This document shows, piece by piece, positions 21,497 through 32,300 of a DNA stretch of 64,000 nucleotides (position 1 is the stretch's first letter; every line of letters begins with the position of its first letter). The position numbers and the translations under genes are program-made. Source of the stretch: Acorus gramineus. Lineage: Eukaryota; Streptophyta; Magnoliopsida; Acorales; Acoraceae. Location of the stretch: positions 2,634,712 through 2,698,711 of the forward strand of contig JAUJYN010000022.1 in NCBI GenBank assembly GCA_030737835.1, written 5' to 3'. The notes under the pieces were generated by a model that saw nothing but the letters and a program-made list of their open reading frames with translations, ran no database searches and was not told where the DNA came from.

Positions 21497-21620
21497 TTGA
21501 CCAAGCGAAAGTCATTAGGAAACTTGACGAAGTCAAAGATGACTTTGACCAAGTCAAGTTTGACCCTTGACTTGGTCAAAATCTTTTGTTTTCTAGTGTG
21601 GTTGGGTTGACTAAGGTCAA
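21497..21620 (+). promoter_or_regulatory. Cluster of nine W-box motifs in LTR promoter half
   Basis: TTGACC/TTGACT or complements start at 21497, 21531, 21545, 21552, 21560, 21567, 21574, 21607 and 21615. Part forms a perfect 14-bp inverted repeat: TTTGACCAAGTCAA (21544-21557) with its complement at 21567-21580. W-boxes are the known binding sites of plant WRKY factors. Activity here is inferred. Confidence 0.6.
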
Positions 21621-22048
21621 AGTGCACCTAAACCTAGCTTAACCTAATTTTTTTTCTAAGTGTAAGTGAGTGGTGTGTGTGTGAGTGTGTGAGTAGCTAA
21701 GTGTGTATGTGTGTGAGCCAAATAAGTCCACGCCCACAATAGTCTTCTTCTTCATTTTTCTTTCTCTCAAGCTCTCTCATCTCCTCTCTTTAAATCCTCC
21801 ATTTGATCTAGTAGAGGTGGTTAAAAAGAAAAGCCATAGAAGGAGAAAAGGAAGGTATTGTCCCGATCTACCTTTCCATGGTTTCATTTTTTATTTTCCC
21901 CTTGCTGACCTCCTCTCTAAGCTTCCTTTTCCCCTCTGTTTTTAGCCCCTCTTCAGCTGAGAAGAGGTCTTAGTAGTGGTTGCTTTTGCGGTGGCATTTC
22001 GGTGCCCGAAGAGCACCCGAAGTTCCCTCCTTTCCTTCCCTCCCTTGG

Positions 22049-22677
22049 GTAAACTTTCCTGCCCCCCTATTTCTTGCTTAGATGCATGTTTAGGATGTGT
22101 TTATGGCTGTGCAAGGTTTGCATGAGTGTTTGGAGTGTGGGAGGGCTGAGGGAGGTTGTGGGGTTGGCTCGGGCGCGCGGGCGGGGTCATCCGCGCCCGT
22201 GCGCGCGTAGGCAGAGCAGGCGCGCGAAGTCGGGGGCGCTGGGCTAGTGCGCGCGTACGCGCGAGCGCACGGGCGTGCGCGCAGGGGTGCAGTGCGCGAG
22301 GGGTGCTGCGCAGGGGCGCAGTACGTGCGGTTAGGCGCAGGGGTGGACGCGCGGTGCGCGCTAGCGCGCGCGAGCATGCGCACGAGCGTGCGGCGTGTCT
22401 GGGCGAGCGGGTAGGGGCGCGGCAGCGCGCCTGGGCGGGCGGGCTGGGGTGCGGCAGTGCGCCCGGGGCGCGGGGCTGCGTGCGTGCGTGCGCACCCGTG
22501 CGCGTGCGTGCGGGGGCCGTGCGCATGGCTGCCGTGGGTGCGGGAGTGAGGTCGGGGCACTCAGACTCGCGTGCGTACGGGCCCGTATGCATCCTTGTCC
22601 GAGTGTTGGGTATTTCTATCATATTTCTCGTGTATTTGTGTATTTTACTCACCATTTTGGTTTCCCATGTCTTGCAG
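22049..22677 (+). other. Candidate LTR intron 1 (A2 3' LTR)
   Basis: Opens TTGG|GTAAAC and closes in a pyrimidine-rich stretch with TTGCAG at 22672-22677, with a branchpoint-like CTCAC about 30 nt upstream. It encloses the GC-rich block. Corresponding candidate introns are 1571-2802, 7969-9184 and 34302-35141 in other A copies. Confidence 0.38.
22170..22560. repeat. CpG-rich low-complexity block in A LTR
   Basis: GCGCGC/GTGCGTGCG-rich stretch of about 0.4 kb, shorter than its counterparts in A1. Frames such as 22156-22833 are low-complexity and not conserved between copies. Confidence 0.82.
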
Positions 22678-22713
22678 ATCTTGACGAGCAGTCACGCAAC
22701 AACCCGAGTATTG
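22678..22713 (+). other. Candidate 36-nt LTR microexon (A2 3' LTR)
   Basis: TTGCAG | 36 nt starting ATCTTGACG | GTGAATGGG. Same length as the three other measurable A copies. The donor is weaker here (GTGAAT instead of GTGAGT). Confidence 0.4.
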
Positions 22714-23545
22714 GTGAATGGGACAATCCAACCCAGTAGGGAGGCGTTCGATGCACGTAGGCTGCATTGCCCTCCCCTGGGGCACCATAGTTGCATATTA
22801 GCTATTATTAAATATAAACTGTGGTATGCATGATCATTATGTTGTATCGATGCCCCCCTTAGACTTTGTATGCTAGGGATATGCACCCTTATATTATATA
22901 TGAGACCTACGCATCCTGATACCATGTTTTCATGTTAGGAAAGCTTCGATCTACGCATGTTTCCCATTTAGTTTAATTTATTTAAATCAAATGTGAGCTT
23001 ATGGTTATCAGCATGCCTTAGATAATATTATAACCTCGTGGTTATAATATGTGTCTCCCCGCATCTTAGTTATACGCCCTGGAGGAATTCTGAAGAATTC
23101 ATGACATTTGTAGAGTTGCAATCGGTGTCGACAGATCCAAGAGGATCGTATCCGTGTGCGTAGGCTGTTTCTCTTCCTTTCGTTGGATCCGTGTAGGGAC
23201 TCCTCAGCGTTAGACAGGCTGTCCTGATAGAGGGCTCCCATCTGTAGGTACCTCCGATGCGTCGGACTGTGCTGATCGTGGGAGTAGACCAGGCAAGCTA
23301 CGGAGTGGAGGAGAGGCTATCGGTGGGCCAAGGTGATTAACAGCCTAGTCAGTCCCAAAAGACCATGTCACCAGTTTGAGGGTGAGGGTGAGGGTGTGGT
23401 GGGTAGGCGATGTAGCGATCCACTGGATTGTGTAGTTACCGCCACTTAGAGGCTGTAAATTGTTTAAGATTGATATGAATTGTGATTCATGGGTTGTGCT
23501 ATTCACTGAGCGTGTGGCTCACCCCTCGCATATATTTTTCTCCAG
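22714..23545 (+). other. Candidate LTR intron 2 (A2 3' LTR)
   Basis: From GTGAAT to the acceptor TTTTTCTCCAG at 23535-23545. The branchpoint-like CTCAC is inside the conserved TGAGCGTGTGGCTCA hairpin just upstream. It contains the quadruplex-prone GGGTGAGGGTGAGGG run. The 5' LTR copy has lost the acceptor (CCAA near 15992). Confidence 0.35.
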
Positions 23546-23942
23546 TTATATCTGAGTTGGATCTGAAGGAGGAGCTCCCCGAGGCGCATCAGCAGTAGCG
23601 GAGCAGGTCACACTCTGAGTGTGAGAGGCCATTCAGCATCCCCCTTTGATTGTATGTATTGTTTTCCATGCTTGGGCACACGTTTGTATTATATTTGGAT
23701 GTCGTTGTATATATTGGCTCTCACAAGACAGTTGATTATGTATCGGGTCTGTAATATGTCTTTTGAATTACAGACTCAGTCTTTTAGCTTCCGCTATTTG
23801 TGTATATATTATGTCAGCCTCATTGTTGTCTGTGTTGTCATTGTTGATGTTGTTTAGAGTATGTTATTGACCTCTTGTATAGACTGCTGATATCATATAT
23901 ACCATTGCCGCGTCTCGGGGACGGCCGCCCTGGGGTGTGACA

Positions 23943-24018
23943 TTATTGACCTCAGGTATTGATAGCTGATATTTCATTATTGCCACGTCTCGGGGACAGC
24001 CGCCCTGGGGCGTGACAT
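23943..24018 (+). repeat. Family B LTR end fragment
   Basis: Matches the last 76 bp of the B LTR at 25190-28521 (TTATTGACCTCAGGTATTGAT...GGGGCGTGACA). The A2 element is inserted directly before it, so its right flank is B LTR interior, while its left flank is unrelated. Confidence 0.85.
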
Positions 24019-25189
24019 ACCTTGCGCGAAGATTGATCTAAGTGAAGACACTGTCTCCCAGAGCTGGTCAAACATATCATCAATCTGCGGCAAGGGGTAC
24101 TTGATCTTCAACCCCCATGGGAAGATCAGAACAACTCCTCAGACGATTAAGTCCAAATTCTGCTCCTCGAGCATCTCGATGCTCCTTGACCTGGCGCTCA
24201 TGATGACCCTGACACGCTGGGCAAGCCACACAACCGCACTTAATCCTTAAGACGCGCAATAGGAGGTCATCGAACCCCGACAACGCCTATGCGACGTCAT
24301 CTACCTAATATGGCGGCTGAGTCCCATCACAAACACTAGCATCGCGTCTCCTCATTTACGACCCATGTGGGGGCAAAACGCGGCAGTATTGCGAATTGTG
24401 CTTCACATGCCGCCAGAGATAGGTCGCTCAACTATAACCATTGGAACTCCAACATCCTACACTCAATGGGCAGATTCATCACGGGCAGTCCACGCTCTCG
24501 GCATCATCCAGTAGAACTCTCCCGGTGTGGCCTCTACCAGGTAGCCTCCCACGCCCACTATCTCTGCCATATGGGCACACAACCAAGCATAGTATCTAGG
24601 AGCACCTCACAAGGCTCTGACCTCAACCGGGCAACTACAACACACAATGATATATCAAAGTGACTCCAGATGCCACTATGGAACCTAGTCGACAAGCGAT
24701 CTCCCACCAAGCTGCAATAGGACTCACCCAATCCCTATCGTACGCATCACCACTTGCTACAACACCTTCCAAGTGAGAGGAAAAATCAATCATCAAATCG
24801 ATGTTCCAAAGGTATTCCTTGACTGGGAAAAAGAACCCCTTGGGAGGGCACCATGAGGTTTCGATATAGGATATCCCGACAACCAAACAAGGAACACGGA
24901 GTTCCCTAGCTAGGGTCTCAATGATGACCCCACAAGGCCCCTTAATCCTGAGTAGGAAAACTAGAAGATGACATCACCCCTAAATGAGCAAAATGCCACA
25001 TCCTCAAAACTTGAAACTGGCGCTGCACGCGAACTCCATGGTTACCAGCAATACCGATGCACGGGAAAGAAGCTCCATTATCGAGACGCAATCCATACCT
25101 TAGAAATTGCAACCAATTCATCACTATCATACTACTGGGTTGGAATCTCCTACCCAAGCCTTAATCCCACAACAAGGGATCCAACAACT
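24019..25189 (-). pseudogene. pol: Family B internal relic (truncated copy)
   Basis: Homologous to 41398-42536 and to the corresponding part of the outer B element (from about 47645). It starts inside degenerate RT sequence (minus-strand GCGAAGATTGATCTAAG region). It continues through a cysteine/RT-like scrap and LTR-like pieces with CCAAACAAGGAACACG at about 24880. It ends at CCAACAACT, where a plus-strand B LTR abuts. There is no usable frame. Orientation is opposite to both neighbouring LTR pieces. Confidence 0.8.
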
Positions 25190-25681
25190 TGTTGTGCTTG
25201 TGTCATTTGGAGCGCTCTGTTTGAAAATTTGGGTACATAATTTTTTTCCTCGAAGTTATGTATTTCCAATTTGGTATTTGGATTTGATTTTGTTAAAATC
25301 CAAGATGAAGAGGTTTAAATATGATTTTATTATGAGATATCCAGTTTTGAGTTAGCTTTCGTACAGAGGAATTAGATCAACTGGATTCTTGTAGTAAAAG
25401 TTATGAGTATTTTACCAAGTATACCCGGGGATGAAAATTCTGGCAGCAGCCCTGTTCAATGTTTATCTCAATTTCGGAATAGCTGGAGAGATTATCTGAT
25501 CTTGGCATAAACATGAAAGTGTAGATAATCTTCTTGGAGTTCGAACGGAATTGAAATTGTGCAATTCGGAGCTATATCAAGGAAGTTATGGCTGTTCTAG
25601 TGAAGCATGCGCAGAATTTCAAGTCAAAGGATGATTTGGTCATTTCCCCCTCTTTTAGATATTTGTGTGCAACAAATATCT

Positions 25682-25703
25682 TCTCTCTCTCTCTCTCTCT
25701 CTC
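25682..25703. repeat. (CT)n microsatellite in B LTR
   Basis: TCTCTC run near the likely transcription start region. The complement appears in the minus-strand B LTRs near 39480 and 45825. Confidence 0.9.
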
Positions 25704-26012
25704 CCTCTCACTCCCACGTCTAAATCTTGGTCTCTCCTTCTCTCTTTTTCAAAGCCCCCCCAAGGTGTTTGTGAAAATGTCCCAAAGAGAAGGAGAAGGT
25801 GGAGGAGGAAGTGATGGTGAATCTTTGTGTAAGTGTTGTTGTTGTTGTTTGTCCTCCTCTCTCAAGCTCCCTTTTCATGATCTCCCCCCCCTGATTTTCA
25901 TCCAAGGAGGAGGCTGAGGAGAGGCCGAAGAGGTGGTGGTGGTGGTGGTGGTTGAGGTGGCCGTGGGCATGTCGAGAGCCCCGCATCTCCCCCTTTCCGT
26001 TTCCCTCTTTTG

Positions 26013-26317
26013 GTAAGTCCTCTTCCCCTTCTTTTTGATTTTTAGGGTTGTTGGGATGGTTGGGGAAGTCATGCATGCTATGCATAGGGGTTAGAGTGTG
26101 TGTGAGGGGTTGGGGAGGGTTAAAAAGGGGTAAGGGTTGGTTGGGCGTGCATCGGAGTGCTGGCAAGCGCAGTCGGGCGCACAGACGCGCGTGATTGCGT
26201 GCGCACGAGCGCGCGGGTGAGCCCGTATGCATGCATGTCTAAGTCTTTGGTATTTCTAATATTTCTAAGTGTTAAATTGTGATGTTACTCACCAAATTTG
26301 ATGCCCTTACCCTGCAG
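26013..26317 (+). other. Candidate LTR intron 1 (B LTR)
   Basis: TTTTG|GTAAGT, a strong donor match, to CCCTGCAG at 26310-26317, with TACTCACC about 30 nt before the acceptor. Corresponding segments are 38643-39168 and 45084-45530 (minus). Confidence 0.4.
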
Positions 26318-26354
26318 ATCTCGTCAGATGGGATGCACGAGGTCCCGGGTAATG
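26318..26354 (+). other. Candidate 37-nt LTR microexon (B LTR)
   Basis: CTGCAG | ATCTCGTCAG...GTAATG | GTGAGTGG. Minus-strand B copies have 39 nt here (38604-38642 and 45045-45083). The following candidate intron 26355-28140 closes at TTTCTTTTCAG|GGGCAG. Confidence 0.42.
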
Positions 26355-28992
26355 GTGAGTGGTTCGATCCAATCCCCCCCCCTCGGGATGCGCTCGACGC
26401 GCGTAGTCGCGCGTCGCGCATCGATGGGGCCTCTTAAGCTATAATATGTAGATATCTTGCATGCTAGGCTTATATACATGTATTGTATTCATGTATGACT
26501 GATTGTGTTGCATGAGCCCTCTAGTATGGGCATGTATGTTGTAAATGTGTATGGATGTATAGAATATGGCATGTCTTAGGTAGTATTGTAATACTACTCC
26601 CACCATATTAATGGGAATATACAGTATGATTAAGTCTAGTTAATAACGGGCACCTGCCTAATATTCCCTTGCGATAAGACTCGAGGGCGTGGTGTAGCTG
26701 TTGCGCCCATGCTAATGGGGCAAAGCTATGACCAGTTGCATGAGATGATGATCTCTCTCGCCCTCTCCCCCTGAACGAACTGAGTAAGTAGATGCGATTT
26801 CCTACTCGACTCAGTTTCGTTTGAAATATTGGCATGCACCTGTTAGTGTGCGAGATCGCGCTTGACCCTTTCTGTTAAGTTGGCGATATCCAACGGATAT
26901 TAGAGTATATTTTGTATGTTTATGTGATTAATGACCATGTATGCATGTTGTATGATTTATTATGATGTAAATCTATGATTAGGGAGTATCCCTATGATTA
27001 ATTGATATGTGATCGTGCATATGGTTCATGCACACAACTAAGATTAAATTCTCCTCTAAAATATATGCGCATGTTAAAACTAATTAGGCCTATCTGAAAT
27101 AGGCGTGGGTATGACCCGCTGTCGGGTTGTACCTTATTAGTTAGAGCGCTAGCGATGTAATCGCCCTGTGCATCCGAGCGATGCACTCATTTGGAATTCA
27201 GGAGAATTCATTAGCTTATGGGATTATTTCTACGTGAGAGCAGAGGCAACCCCTTTGTGTCTGAGCGACGCAACGGTGTGGGAGTACAGTAGTATTCGAT
27301 ATATCGATAAGTGATTATCGAGAGCAGTTGTTTTTCCATTGGGTTTGCTTTGCGAACATGGAATGTTTACTCCCAATGTCGTCCGTGATGAAGAGGCCCG
27401 GGTTGTAGCTGTCCTGACAAGGGCTCCCATCCGTAGGTACCACCGATGCATTCGGGAGCGTACTGATCATGGGAGTATACCAGGTAGAGGCTACCCGGGA
27501 GAGGGTTAACGAATGATGTTGCGAGCGTGGGTTCGTTCTCCCCTTCGTTGGATCCGATGTAGGGACTCCCCGGCGATTACAGCTGTCCTGACAGAGGGCT
27601 CCCATCCGTAGGTACCACTGATGCATTCGGGAGCGTACTGATCGTGGGAGTATACCAGGTAGAGGCTACGTGGGGAAAGGGCTACCGGTGGACAAGGGTG
27701 TAGAACAGTCTAAGTCTCTTCCAAAAGTCCTATGTCACCTCCGGGGGTGAGGGTGAGGATGAGGTGAAGACACATCGCCGCGTGACCCATTCGTTGTTCG
27801 TCCGTTCCCATAGTTGTTGGGTCCGGTTGTGTATTGATGTTTAAAGACATCGTGGGTCAAATATCTCGATGTAGATGATCCAGTAGTGTTGTGTAGACCA
27901 GTAATCCCGGGTCTCCTCGACCAACGGTATGGTCTCTCCCCAAAAGTCCCAAGAGTCTCCCTCCGGGAGTGAGGGTGAGGGTGAGGTTGGTCGCGCTGTC
28001 GCGTGACCCTGTTATCCATGGGTTTCCGCCCATGTTTTCCTTGAAAGGAAAGTGCTTATTTGTTGAACTGTTGTATGGTGATTGGTTTCCAGCCACTAAC
28101 TAAGCTTGTAGCTCACCCCTCGCATGCTGTTTCTTTTCAGGGGCAGTGTTGGGCGTGGAGCTGGAGCTTTCCTGTGGCGTGGTCTTATGGGCGTGGAGCG
28201 CTCTTCCGGCGGATGGCAAGTGCGAGGCTGTCAGCAGTCCTAGAGTCATTGTATGTATTGTAAATCGTGCATGTGGCACAGGTTGTATTTTCTTTGGTCT
28301 AGACTTGGCTCTCACAGGACAGTGATTGTGTATTCGAGTCTGTAATAATGTTTTGATTTACAGACATTGTTTATATATTATGCTTCCGCTTTTTAGTCAG
28401 TTATCATTATCCTTGCTTTGCCACCTTGTGTGTTGTTGTTCGAGTTTTTATTGACCTCAGGTATTGATTGCTGATATTTTATTATTGCCAGTCTTGGAGA
28501 CGGCCGCCCTGGGGTGTGACATGGAGACCCCACAAACTCCCCCACGAAGGCGATCAAATCCACCCCATCTTTTCCTACTTTTTGAGAAAAGCAGGTGGCG
28601 ATCACCACCCCTGAATCCTCCTGAGGACCCGTCAGCCGCCTTGGTAAGGAACGAACAAACCAACCCACCACCCCTTCCGAGAGACGATCCGACCGAGCCT
28701 GCCAAGGCGCGCACCGGATCTGAGCCTCTAAAGAACCCCCACACACGCGGCACCACAGTGCCACCCCAAACTGGAAGGGAAGAGAGGAGGCCTTTTCCGG
28801 ACCCCCCCCCCTCCCCCGAAATCCGATACCGACAACGTGGCGATCATAGTGGGACTTCCCTCGTGAAAGACAACAAAAGGTAATCGTCTTCTGCTTCCTT
28901 CCAATAACCTGACTAGAATGCCATCACCCTTTAGGAAAACTAGGATTTCCCACCCCTCAAGTCTGACCCTCCTCTACTTTGCATTACAACAT

Positions 28993-29195
28993 CCTTTACT
29001 GCTTTAAGCCGCACGCAGCTGCGCACATCCTATACTTCTTTAAGCCGCACACGTCTACGCACCCCTTTACTGCCTTTAAGCCGCACAGAGCTGTGCACCC
29101 CTTTACTGCTTTAAGCCGCACATAGCTGCGCACCATTTATTGCTTTAAGCCGCACACAGTTGCGCACCCCTTTACGCTTTATTTACTGCTTTAAG
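28993..29195. repeat. Tandem repeat, about 35 bp x 5-6
   Basis: Unit of the form CTTTACTGCTTTAAGCCGCAC followed by a variable palindromic core like GCAGCTGCGCACC. Five recognisable copies and a partial one, diverged from each other. Confidence 0.85.
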
Positions 29196-29235
29196 TCTGC
29201 ATTCATTTTCACTTAGGCTTTTCCATATTAACACC

Positions 29236-29340
29236 ATGGAGGCCTACACCCATGAGAAAATAGTGGAGGAGAAAGACAACCAGGGAGACCAAACCGCCCA
29301 ATTCCTCAGCCACCTAGAGGAGAGGATGGCGACCCTATGA
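29236..29340 (+). pseudogene. Short acidic frame, possible gag start relic
   Basis: 34 codons beginning MEAYTHEKIVEE, charged and helix-like, with LSHLEERMATL before a TGA. The same frame stays open downstream (SVEDMFNDL) to the B LTR. It could be the broken N-terminus of a retrotransposon gag; not recognised with confidence. Confidence 0.22.
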
Positions 29341-32300
29341 TACCAATCGGTCGAGGACATGTTCAATGACCTCACCGACTATCACCAGGCCAATACCTTG
29401 AAGCAGGAAACTTCTGTTAAGACCCCCAAGGCTTGCCCTACCCACAATATCCTACCAATGTCACGCCCCAGGGTGGCCGTCTCTGAGAAGTGGCAATATA
29501 TATAGTATCAGCTATCAATTACAAGAGGTCAACAATGACTCCAATAAATAACACAACGCTGGCAAAACAATGATAATTGATGGATCAACTAAAATGCGGA
29601 AGCGAAAAAATATGAATAAGTCTGTAAACCAAGAACATTATTATAGACTTGAATACACAATCACTGTCCTGTGAGAACCAAGTCTAATCCAAAAAAAATA
29701 CATCATGTGTAACACGCACGATTTCATATACATAAATGACTTTAGGACTGCTGACATCCTCGCACTACGGGACACTCCACGCACTCGAGGCTCCACCCCA
29801 CCAAGGGAAGCTCCAGCTCCATGCCCAACACTGCCCTTGAAAAAGAAACAGTATGCGAGGGGTGAGCTACAAGCTCAGTGAGTGGTTGGAAACCAAACAC
29901 CATTACAACAATTCAATACTAAGAGAAATTCCTTTTAAGGAAGAACATGGGTAGAAACACAATGGATAACAAGGTCACGCGGCGGCGCGACCAATCTCAC
30001 CCTCACCCTCACTCCTAGAGGGAGACTCTTGAGACTCTTGGGGAGAGACCATACCGTTTGTCGAAGACATGCGGAATTACTGGTCCACACAACACTACTG
30101 GATTATCGAGATAACTACCCAACGATGTCTTTGAACATCGTTACATAACCGGACCCAATAACTATGGGAATGGATGAACAACGAAATGGGTCATGCGGCA
30201 ATGTGACTTCAACTTATCCTCACCATAGCCCTCGGAGGGGTGACCCTAGGGACTTTTGGGATAAATCTGCTTGCTCTACACCCTTCGTCATCCGGTAACC
30301 CTCTCCCAGGTAGCCTCTACCTGGTATACTCCCATGATCAGTACATCTTGCCGCATGCATCGATAGTACCTACAGGTGGGGGAACTCTGTCATGACAGCT
30401 ACAATGCCGGGCAGCTTCGACACGGATCCGATGAAGGGGAGAACGATTCCACGCTCGCAATATCATTCGTTAGCCCTCTCCCGGTAGCCTCTACCTGGTA
30501 TACCCCCGTGATCAGTACATCTTGCCGCATGCATCGATAGTACCTACAGGTGGGGGCCCTCTGTTAGGACAGCTACATCCCGGGCTGCTTCAACACGGAC
30601 GACATTGGGAAGAAACACTCCATGTTTGCAAAGTGAACCCAATGGAAAAACAACTACTCTCGACAATCGTCTACCGATGCTATCGAATACATATGAACTC
30701 CCACACAGATGCGTTTCTCAGACGCAAGGAGTTACATCGGCTCTCTCACCAAAAATAAGCCCAAGGCATAACCCAGTGGGCGGTTCGTACACTCGCCTAA
30801 CATGGGTAGCCCTAGCTTAAACACCATAACCACTAGTTCAAAACACCGATATAACATCGAATTCTCTTGAATTCCAACAAGTGCATCACACGACAATTAC
30901 ATCGCTTGCGCTCTAACTAACTATGGTACAACCCGACAACGGATCATACCCACGCCTAGCACAGGTAGGGACGAATAGTCTAACATGTGCAGTTATAATA
31001 GGAGAATTCTATCGCTATTATATACATGGTCCACATGCACGATAACATAGAATTAACTCTAGAGGGCTCTCCCTAACATGAATATACATCATAAACAATA
31101 AATCATGCAACTCACATACAAGGCATGGCCTAACTACTCATGCATATGAGGCACATTAATCATATAAGCAACAAGTTATAACTTAAGCATGCGTTGGATA
31201 TCACCAACTTAAAAGGAAAGGGTTAAGCGCGATCTCACGTACCAACCAGTTCATGCCGATAATCTCAAGCAGACCTGAGTCAAGTAGGAACCACACCTAC
31301 TTACTCAGTTTACGCAAAGAGGGAGGGCGAGAGAGAGGGAAAGTCTCATCCTCTTCGGAAGCTGGTCATAGCTTTGCCCCAACAAGATGGGTGCAACAAC
31401 TATACCACGTCCTCCAGTCTTATGACCAGAGAATATTAAGTATGCACCCAGTAATTAACCCAGGTTTAATCATGCTAGACATTACTAACATAGGGGGTAG
31501 TACTATAAATAGGGACTGCCTAAGGCATGCATATTCTATACATTCATATAAACACACATCACACATGCCCGTACATGAAGGACGCATGCGAACATAATAA
31601 TTCACACATGAATATGATACATTGGCAAGGATTTGGTAGAATAGGGGGTTCTACACAATATACGAGCTATACTAACCTAGCATGCAAATATCTAGCATAT
31701 TATGGGTTAGACATGACCATACTGTTTATCTAAATAGGTAGTATAGTCAGGGTGCCCAACAAATGCGCGACGCATGACTACGTATATCCAACGCTTCCCG
31801 AAGGGTTGGATCAAACCACTCACCGATACCCGAATCACCGTGCGTCCGGTCTACGAGATATGCAAAAAACACAACCAATGATCTACAATTAAAATATGGA
31901 ACCTCCTGACACACATATAAGCCTACGTCATGAAGATCCTAACTTTTGATACTTTCCACAACATGCATAACAACTCCTTGACACACAATCGATCAAAACT
32001 GCTAAACCTGATGCAACTAGCCCTACTATTTGATCTCCACATCATCAAATACACATTAAAAATTATGAAATAAATCATACACATCCTTTGACATGCTGGG
32101 ATTATAATCCCAGAAGACATTATAACCTAATTTTGCCTCTACAAGCCCAAACTAAAATATTTCCAAAACCCGGTCAATTCCCCCGCGAATCTGGACAGGC
32201 CTTGCAAATCAGGTTATAACTTACAACACAGTTATCATAACTACAATAAATTTCATATTAAACAACTAGACACATAGATGATCATATCACATTGGACACA

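Larger units (their letters stand above)
12082..23942 (+). mobile_element. Family A (Tekay/Del-like) element A2, full domain set but decayed
   Basis: Order on the plus strand: LTR, primer site, gag, protease, RT, RNase H, integrase, chromodomain, polypurine tract, LTR. A solo C-like LTR splits the 5' LTR. The 5-bp flanks differ (ATATG at 12077-12081; TTATT at 23943-23947). The two LTRs agree only from about 12865/22914 onward, and their upstream halves are different subtypes. Both facts suggest recombination between two A copies rather than one simple insertion. Confidence 0.9.
21249..23942 (+). repeat. Family A 3' LTR of A2
   Basis: 2694 bp, TGTTATATATG...GGGGTGTGACA. The upstream half is the W-box-rich subtype also seen at 32810-35904 and 51386-54721, not the subtype of its own 5' LTR. 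A GC-rich block covers about 22170-22560. A quadruplex-prone run lies at 23380-23403. The empty target site for the nested LTR of the 5' copy lies at about 23451. Confidence 0.93.
25190..28521 (+). repeat. Family B LTR, plus orientation (3332 bp)
   Basis: Starts TGTTGTGCTTGTGTCATTTGG (first bases partly mutated, with a small deletion soon after) and ends GGGGTGTGACA. No primer site follows and no polypurine tract precedes it. Flanks CAACT and TGGAG do not match, so it is a solo LTR with a rearranged side or a recombinant end. It has a (CT)n run at 25682-25703, a GC-rich patch near 26130-26230, duplicated modules near 27428 and 27600 (CCCATCCGTAGGTACC), and the hairpin GAGCTTGTAGCTC-like motif near 28105. 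Confidence 0.88.
28522..29458. other. Unassigned DNA, possibly a Tat/Ogre-type relic
   Basis: About 0.94 kb between two B LTRs, unlike the rest of the window. It has two copies of a TGGCGATCA-type word (near 28596 and 28839); the second, followed by GTGGGACTTCCC, vaguely recalls Tat-lineage primer-site regions. A tandem repeat follows, then a short frame from ATG 29236 to a TGA at 29338 that stays open beyond the stop. A proline-rich frame 28521-28883 exists but has no recognised domain. I cannot assign a function. Confidence 0.35.

Noticed and set aside
22156-22833. 225-residue frame on plus strand
   Set aside because: GC-rich LTR block followed by non-coding LTR sequence; no counterpart in other copies.
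28464-28883. 139-residue proline-rich frame, possible host gene exon
   Set aside because: Starts inside a B LTR end; composition-driven, no recognised motif, no supporting gene structure.
28993-29195. CRISPR-like spaced repeat
   Set aside because: Units are adjacent and diverged without unique spacers, in plant DNA.
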